Positions 56,976 to 64,000 of a stretch of 64,000 bases of DNA are shown one piece after another. A model generated the notes under the pieces. That model did no database searches, was not told the origin of the DNA, and was given only the letters and a program-made list of their open reading frames with translations. The DNA is from Pomphorhynchus laevis (lineage: Eukaryota > Acanthocephala > Palaeacanthocephala > Echinorhynchida > Pomphorhynchidae). Location of the stretch: NCBI GenBank assembly GCA_012934845.2, contig WNNJ02000680.1, forward strand, positions 1 through 64,000, read 5' to 3'. The stretch's first letter is position 1. Each line of letters opens with the position of its first letter. Position numbers and translations under genes: made by a program.

Positions 56976-58276
56976 TTGTACCATGAACAAATATTGTACG
57001 TTTTGAGAATGCTTCACGAGCAAAAAAAATGTGCAGCAAGGAAAACATGTGCGGTGCTTCAAAAGATTCAACAAAACTTATTTTCTATCGTAATTCCTAC
57101 CAGACAAAGCCAGGTTAATGCATATCTTCCTGATTATTTTGCTTCAAGCAAGGAAGGAGAACTTCCTTCCGTGCTGAAATTAGTCAATCTGGTGGTTGTT
57201 AATTGTCTGCAACCCTTTGAAAGAAGATCTCTATTTGATATTTTTCTCAGAGATTTCTCTAAATTATTTAAAGGTAGAATTATAAACAATTCTTTCAAAT
57301 TTTTCGAGTCTGGAATCAGAATTTCGTTTTGTACGCCTGATCTGACCTCTGAATACTTGATTAGTTTGAAAAATTTCTTACAAAATATGGTTCAACGACA
57401 TATAAGCCTATTCAAAGCCTCACTGAAATTATCAAACTTTCCACCTTACGCAACGGATGATGATCTAAAAGAATTTGAGGATACGTTTAAAGTTTACAAC
57501 GTTCAACCAATTATGGGGAAGAATAGAGAGCCGCTTCCTGTAGCCTACGGCTCCTCTACCGTTGACCAGGCCCAATGCCTGACTAACAATAAATTCAATC
57601 CGTTTCTTGGATACAATATAATATTCACAATGATTAATGCCGACGACCTTACGTTTTCCCACTGCAACGGATTCCACCAGTGAGGACACTGGGCCTCCAA
57701 CTGTTATAGTCCCCGTACATGCGGTGTGTGTAGCTCCGGAGACGAACATGAGGGGAAATGTAATCTTTCTCATCAGTGTTCGAATTGCGGTGGTCCGCAC
57801 CAGCTTGGTCATGGATATGCCTTGTCTTCAAGGCTTACAAACAGAGGCACATGGGTGCACCGAGCCGTCCAGCGGACTTTGCTGATGCCGTCATCTCGTA
57901 AATACCCAGAATGACATATGGTGAAATTTTGAAAATTATGGACGCAAGACTGCAAGCCTTTGAAGACAGATTTCAATCACTCATTGTTCACCTGATACAA
58001 AAGACAGAAGAGTCCGGTTATATTCCGGCATTCAGTACGTTAAAGTTTAAAAAACCTTCCAAAAAGAGACCTGGGCCTGAACAGAGTTTAGCTTCTCTTA
58101 AACTAGCAAGAAAAGATCTAACTCGCTGGGCTATTGCCTCTACGGGAAATGATGACATTGCCGGTGGGGAAGTGTCTTCTCCTGGTGTCGCGGGAAGTGA
58201 AGTGGGAAGGACAACCTTCTCTCTCCTGGCTCCTGCAAGGAGTGGGCAATCCCACTCTCCAGCTAACTTAACTTAA
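56976..58276 (+). pseudogene. LINE ORF1, copy 3
   Basis: Encodes LQPFERRSLFDIFLRDF, LKLSNFPPYATDDDL, FNPFLGYNIIFTMINADDL, then knuckles C..C and CGVCSSGDEHEGKC, and a Lys-rich tail with KKPSKKRPGPEQSLASLKLA. Broken near 57681 (a stop in the first knuckle) and again before 57911. Confidence 0.8.
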
Positions 58277-60758
58277 TGAAAAGTAAACAAGAGCCTTTTT
58301 CACTGAATATCCTTCAGTGGAGTTCGAGAGATGCTTCTGCCCTTATCATTTTATCTGGTAGAGATGCAGATGTTATAGTCATTCAGGAGACGCAGTCTAT
58401 CCGTCTCCCCCAGGTCATTACTCGATTTATCCCTAAACACATCTACACCCACTATACTCCGTACATAACCCCTCCTCACTCATATTCATCTCAAGGTATT
58501 TTAATCCGAGTTCAATGATCCTTAAGATCGTCCCTCCTTTTAAACTATTATTGTCCACTCCTGTGTTTAGCAATATAACTTTGTAAGAACGGTAAACGTA
58601 TCAGTATAGCCAATACCTATATAAGGCAAGGGAAAATTCAAAAGAACCGTGAGCTCCTAAACCGTATTTTGGGTAGTGGCTATAGAATGTTACTCGGTGA
58701 CTTTAACGACAGAACTGGTCGTTGGATTAATGCAGCACTCCGCAGAGCCAGGAACGACTAGCTTATTTACAAACCACCGTCCCCCACCTTTCATTGTTCA
58801 GCAACTAATTCTCTCCTCGACATATTACTGCTTCATAAGATATGGTTATTAAAACCCATCTGTACTGAGCAGTCGCGATATGAACAGACCACCTCTCATG
58901 ACCTAATTCGCTGGCGGATTGGGGAAGATTCGTTGCTTAGAAGGAGGTTTCACTTTGATCCCATCAAAGTTGCCTTCTTTCAGGCAGCGATCCAACTCTT
59001 TCTCAGAATTGGTAATGCAAGTTTGACCGAATTTAATTCCTACCTCTCATCGCAAGCTACTGCGTTGCTTTCTACTACCTATAAAGGTCGCATATACAAC
59101 CCCACTCCAACAAAACTTAAGGTCCTGGCTAAAATTCTACACCTTCCCAATCTCTCTGTTTCCGTCAGACAGGCCTTTTTGAATGAATACTGGAGCTCTA
59201 GATATAGGTTCCAGCTGAGCAAGGATAGGGCGAGCCTTGCTCCCCTTAACCCTTCACAGTCTTCATTTTGGAAGATATTTAAGATATGTTTGTCTGCTGA
59301 AGGGACAGGGCTGTGGGTTAGATTGTGAGCATTGGCCTTGACAGAGTTTTGGAAGATTCACTATTCCTACACAACTATGGATTCACTCAATCTCCCCAAC
59401 CAATCCCGTCTTGGGGTGACTTCAGGAGCAGGGACTTATCTGTTACAAATATCCTCAACTCATGAGGTCCACTTCCGTGCACCTCGAAATCCGTCGCTCC
59501 GCTATCTTGGGTCTGTCAGCTTCTGACAGCCGATCAAAGAAGAGAAGTTGCCGTCACAATGCTTATAGCCTCACCATCCGATGTAGCCGGCATCAATATT
59601 AGTCGTAGAATTTTTTTACCCAAGCGTAATTCCGGTCTCATGTCCTAAAGACCTGCGGTCCATTTCGATTCAAAATTCCCTCATTTTCATCAACGAAAAA
59701 GCACTTGCGCGTAGAATCCGGGACTATTTAAGTAGGCGTAACTTGATCCCACCGAGTTTTCATGGGTTTGTCAAAGGGCGCTTGGTTCATTCAGCAATAA
59801 ATGAACTGCATCAGTTTTGTCAGGATAGCAGTAATCAACTCGCTGTGGCTGTTTTCCTCGACTTTTCTGCTGCATTTGACCGCGTTTTCTTTCCTTCGTT
59901 ATCTTCTCTCTCAGGTCCCTCGGGTTGCCTGCGAGAATTGTTAACAAGGTGGAGATATTGCTGTACACCAAGCGGTTCTTCTATGAAGACGACCTTGATG
60001 CGCGTCAGTTCTACCCTATTACGGGTGTGCCTCAAGGATCCCCATTATCTCCTATCTTATATCTTGCTGCCTCCATTGTACTATTCAAGAATTTTAAACG
60101 TGATCAACAACTAGTGGTATGCGCTGATGATACCACATCCCTGTTCACTAGACACAGGTGTAAAGACGTAGTTTCTGACATCAGCCGTTTCTTTTTAACA
60201 TTAATCGACCAGTTACCGAATTCCAATCTTAATTTTAACTCCGCGAAATTGCAGGTGGTAGTCTTTCATGGCTCCCATGCAACAAATCAAAAACTTAAGA
60301 GATTAGCGCTCTCTGCGCTCTTCTCCATATTTGCCTCTAAACCACTCCTCACCTTCACAAGTCGAGTAAAATACCTGGGGTTCACCGATACGGTGAACTG
60401 GTCGGCGAAAGCTGACCTGGATAGACTTAAACGTATCCTGAGAGCTAGGTGGGCCCTGAAACGGGCCCAGCATATGTCGTTGAAAGTAAAAACTTAGGTG
60501 CACCTTTGCGGTACTTGGGCTATCTCGGGATTAGACTTATTTTCAAGAGGACATCCCCCCAGAGCAAATATTAATGTTTCTCAAGCTCCTCATATCGCGA
60601 TTATCGAGCATAGTCCGCCTCGCTTGGACTTTTCGGGGGGGGAGGGTAAAAGACCCCAGGTGGTTCAGGCGGAGAGCGGCGTGTTGGATTGGCTTGAGGG
60701 CTCAGATCCCGCTGAACTAGAGGCCGTAACAAAGTTTAAGAGACGAACGAATTTTTAA
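58276..60758 (+). pseudogene. LINE ORF2, copy 3
   Basis: Opens MKSKQEPFSLNILQWSSRDA. Endonuclease, pre-RT region (58933-59328), FHGFVKGRLVHSAINELHQF, motif A FLDFSAAFDRV, motif B GVPQGSPLSPILY, motif C VVCADDTTSLF (YADD to CADD), and the C-terminal end near LKVKT. Several frame breaks. It preserves KPICTEQSRYEQTTSHDLI, missing in copy 1. Confidence 0.8.
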
Positions 60759-60790
60759 CGACTGGGTATTTTCGATTGTTTTTTATGTTT

Positions 60791-61757
60791 CGTTTTTAAT
60801 TACTTCTTATCAGTTGTTATTTATTAAGATAGCATTTAATTAATTACGTTTGGTTTTTGAGATGCTAGTAGAAGAAGCAGCTAGCAAAATTTTTAAATAA
60901 ATTAGTCTTTAAATAATGATATATATTCATGAAATATCATATCAAGGATATGCATAAAGTACGTGAAACTCTAAATTTTAATGCTATCTGGCTTATTTGA
61001 AGACAACAGACAGTAGATAAACTACGCAATTGTTAAATTACTGCAAAGATGATCCAGTGGGTATATTCTTTAAATAAGCACTACCTGTGCTTATATTTTT
61101 GTACAGGAAACAATTAAACAAACAATTGTTAAATCCATAAATTTGTAAACTGTCTAATAAGTCAGATCTGAGGGTGCTTAACTAAGCAATATATTTTGTA
61201 ATAAATAAACTAAGAAAATGTAACTTTATTTTTTATCTCATATATTATTTTATAATATTAGTAGTTAAAATGTCATAAATTAGAATACATATGGCATGTC
61301 ATTAGGAGGGACTTCTAATCAGGTTTCGGTTGTTGTTCATCAATCTCACACGGCTGAGAGGCTAAATACTTGCTAATGATGTATTTCCTTGAATGAAATT
61401 TGAATATGTAGAGTAATTCATCGTTCGAACACAAATCATGAATTATTTACTATACATGCATAAATATTTCCCGCTTAAGAGTTTAAATTTATTTTTTTAA
61501 TATTGTGTTGATTTATATATTTTACGATTTTTTTGTTTGATTGTATTTTTATAGTAACCTAATCTAAAATATGTATATATGAAATTATTTATATGTTATT
61601 GAAGAAAACTGATATCATCGCATATTATGACAATATGTAAAATGTCATTTTCTAAATAACGACATTATTATTCATTAATAATTAATAATTCAGTAATTAT
61701 TGATTCTTATTAATAATATTAATTTTCAATAATAACATTTAATTTTCATTAGATGTT
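60791..61757. other. AT-rich intergenic stretch with one small repeat
   Basis: No gene seen. It contains the Naiad-terminal-like block at 61285-61400. Confidence 0.5.
61285..61400 (-). repeat. Naiad terminal region relic, inverted
   Basis: The minus strand shows AACCGAAACCTGATTAGAAG and CTCCTAATGACATG, and the plus strand ends in GATGTATTTCC, matching the layout at 13085-13190. Confidence 0.45.
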
Positions 61758-62200
61758 GTGCGCTGCGATTCACAACTGTGTGCATCGAGTGGCAGCAGCA
61801 GTGTGGACTTCTGTGTCCATTCGTTGAGAGATGATTTCCATGACAATCCCGAATACATCATTCTCTGCATCGACGCGAGAAATGCGTTTAACAGGCTTAA
61901 CAGACAAGTAGCCATGCTTAACATGCCACTTATATGCCCAGCGCTGGCGCACACGATGGAGAACATTTACGCAGCAGATCCTCTACTAGTCGTTGATGGA
62001 GAAACGATGCGCTCCAACGAGGGTGTGACACACGGCGACCCTGTTCGCCATGGCTATTTTCGCAATGTCTTCCTTACCGTTGATCAGGTTGGTTAGAGCC
62101 GCTTGCCCAAACATCAAGCAGAGATGTTGTGCGGATGACGCAAATTTTATCGGACCAACTTCTTCACTTGAGAAAGTGAAGTTCCTTTTGCGTCTGTTCT
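61758..62200 (+). pseudogene. Fragment of an RT element (DARNAFN / EGVTHGDP family)
   Basis: Motif A region ILCIDARNAFNRLNRQVAML (about 61857-61920), DPLLVVDGETMRSNEGVTHG with motif B GDPV (about 61977-62045), then, in another frame, motif C CCADDANFIGPTSS (about 62115-62165). From memory this matches the RT family common in corals and molluscs with DASNAFN...EGTTQGDPLAM; its clade is not assigned here. Possibly the same family as the relic at 35790-37740. Confidence 0.6.
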
Positions 62201-63235
62201 AATTAATCATCCTCCCCTCCCAACCTTTTTTTTGCGGGTTCCCACAAGGTTCAGTCCTAGTTCCCCTCCTTTTCTCTCTTCTGCTTGGCGATCTCTCTCC
62301 GTTTATCAAACCTTACTCCTTTAACGTCATGCAATACGCCGATGACATCCTCATCTATGCTCATGCACCCGCACATCGCATACACGATATCGGCATTTCT
62401 GCCTCCAACTGTCTTTCTTCTATCTACAAACGTCTCTCCAATATCCATCTCGTTCTAAACCCCGAAAAGTCCAAAATAATGTGGATCCTCCCCCAGTAAA
62501 CCAAACATATATCCTCCCACTGTATCCTTTGCCTCATCGATTATCCCATAGTACACAATTTCACTTTCTTAGGCTTCCATTTCGATGATCACCTTTCCCT
62601 TAAACACTTCGTCCGTGACAAGGTCCGCTCGTCTATCTTAATTCTCCGTGACATTCGTCGTATCCACCCCCTTATCGACTTTTGCTCTTGTATGTCTCTT
62701 CTTTCATCGCTTCTCTTCCTTAAAATCAATTACTGCCTCAGCCTTTTCGCCAATTCTCCAAAATCTATCATCCTACCCCTACAACGAATAATCAACACCG
62801 CCGTTCGAGTGTTCTTTCGTCTCCGTCGCTTCGACCACACATCCACATATCTTGCCCAACTCTTCTGGTATACCATCCACATCCGCATCAAACTCCGCCT
62901 TCTTCTCGTAACTTTTCGTGTCTACTGTCGGCTCCTTATCGTCCATCAACCTTCCTTTCTTAGACGATACTCGCCTTACCTCGCTATCGCTGCGTTCCCG
63001 TCATACCCTCTTACTCCACGTTCCTAATTACTCCAACAACTATGGTCTCTGATCCTTCCTCGTCGCCTCCTCACTTGCCTGGAATCAACTTCCTCTCGAG
63101 TCCGCCGCGCTTTGTCCTTTATCACATTCAGACGCCTCCTCCGTTCACACCTTCTCGACACCAGGTTTACAGTCTTGTTTTGTTGTGGTCATGTAAGCGT
63201 GCGCTGGCACGCATTTGCCACGTTAAAATAAATCT
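62201..63235 (+). mobile_element. CR1-type LINE, 3' part, second copy
   Basis: Same family as 1-1298. Motif B GFPQGSVLVPLLFSLLLGDL (about 62235-62295), motif C VMQYADDILIYAHAPAH (about 62328-62375) with intact YADD, LNPEKSKIMWIL, FTFLGFHFDDHLSLKHFVRD, and a C-terminal region open at 62692-63027. Ends GCACGCATTTGCCACGTTAA then AATAAATC. A stop after MWILPQ breaks the ORF. Confidence 0.8.
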
Positions 63236-63247
63236 TTTTTTAGATCC

Positions 63248-63291
63248 TTATGATCTGAAAGGAATAGTGTGACATTCCTTCCAGATCATAA
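63248..63291. repeat. 18-bp-arm hairpin after the LINE tail
   Basis: TTATGATCTGAAAGGAAT (63248-63265) pairs with ATTCCTTCCAGATCATAA (63274-63291) with one mismatch and an eight-base loop. It starts 13 bases after the LINE 3' end. Confidence 0.75.
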
Positions 63292-64000
63292 ATAAGTGTA
63301 ATAAGTGTAATACGCACTACAAAATCCGCATATAAAATATTTATTGGAACATTCTGTACACTTTGATGCCGAAATCTTTACTTGTGTCCATAAATTACAG
63401 ACATCTGTGTCACATCCCTTTCTGCAAAGTAATATAATCGACCAATCTAAGCACTTTATCGGTAGCAAGCCTGTAATGATTAATATCAGAACAATGAACA
63501 CTTGAACCAATATACCGAGACGTTACCGGTCCATGCACGAGCAGCATTCCATTCGAGTTGATAGAAATATATCGACCACATTAAGGATACGTTAACTTTT
63601 TATCATCAATTGAAGATTGTAATGTTTAAATTGAATTATTAGCATTCGTGTATGATATAATTATGATATTCGGAATCTTCACGTTACGCCATAATCACGT
63701 TACCTTATCCTTACGACATGCAGTTGAAAGTGTAGATGAACGCGGCGACCGATATATTATGCAAATAGTAAGTTTGAAAGAAGGTCCCATCTTACACCAT
63801 AAGGTGTTATTATCGCCAGCTAGCAAGACCACAAAATATGAAAGCATTGTCTTCATATTCGAGCAAATTTGTGCATATTGGATCATATATAATAAAGCAT
63901 TGTTCAGCTGTGCACAACAAAGTCAACATTTACCTTCATCCTGACAGAACACTATAAAAACAAATTGATCGCGTCTTTCCGCAAAATGTATTTTACCAAT
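63292..64000. other. Intergenic, nothing supported
   Basis: A 98-codon ORF (63648-63944) has no recognisable feature and is not called. Confidence 0.5.

Larger units (their letters stand above)
56960..60790 (+). mobile_element. Jockey/R1-like LINE, copy 3
   Basis: ORF1 remnants (56976-58276), ORF2 remnants (58276-60758) and a short 3' end after GAGGCCGT. Same subfamily as copy 1, with several stops and frame changes. It retains the segment after KIWLLK that copy 1 lacks. Confidence 0.85.

Noticed and set aside
63648-63944. 98-codon ORF on the plus strand
   Set aside because: No recognisable motif, flanked by intergenic sequence, and a similar-length ORF lies opposite it; chance ORF.

Overview
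The window looks like nuclear DNA of an AT-rich, transposon-laden invertebrate animal. The standard code fits all long ORFs. The host genes are metazoan: a PERK-type eIF2-alpha kinase and a NUDT9-like protein. Retroelements typical of invertebrates fill most of the rest: Penelope-like elements (PLEs), CR1- and Jockey/R1-like LINEs and Gypsy relics. I cannot name the phylum. Both host genes are single uninterrupted ORFs, which is unusual for an animal kinase of this size.

Layout. 1-1.3 kb: tail of a CR1-type LINE. 1.7-9.4 kb: two PLE copies of a Naiad-like type, with the GIY-YIG nuclease region upstream of the reverse transcriptase (RT). They flank the NUDT9-like gene (5267-6640). Copy 1 is interrupted by an inverted pair of tRNA-like, hammerhead-like repeats; copy 2 is cut by a different LINE (9.36-11.25 kb). 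11.25-13.7 kb is AT-rich with small fragments. 13.7-28.8 kb is a nest: an old minus-strand Gypsy fossil, split by a younger plus-strand Gypsy fossil (15.5-19.1 kb) and by a cluster of Jockey/R1-like LINEs (20.3-27.8 kb). One of these LINEs retains both ORFs open. 29.3-33.3 kb: a third Gypsy fossil with both LTRs. 33.3-37.8 kb: AT-rich sequence with a MITE-like element and a decayed RT element.

37.8-46.1 kb is the most interesting stretch. A tRNA-like repeat with a hammerhead ribozyme fold on the minus strand is followed by a 16-copy, 358-bp satellite whose hairpin resembles it. Next come two 462-bp tandem repeats, each holding a complete hammerhead ribozyme, then a minus-strand PLE with a C-terminal GIY-YIG nuclease. 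46-51 kb: a minus-strand LINE ORF1 fragment, two adjacent perfect hairpins and a broken CR1 LINE. 51.4-56.5 kb: the 1699-residue PERK-like gene on the minus strand. 57-60.8 kb: another Jockey/R1-like LINE. 61.7-63.2 kb: fragments of an RT relic and of the same LINE family seen at position 1.

Only two host protein genes are supported. The PERK-like protein would sense unfolded protein in the ER and phosphorylate eIF2-alpha. The NUDT9-like protein keeps the ADP-ribose-binding-type fold signature but has lost key Nudix residues. The recurring theme of the non-host DNA is small self-cleaving RNA motifs in retroposon, satellite and PLE-associated repeats.
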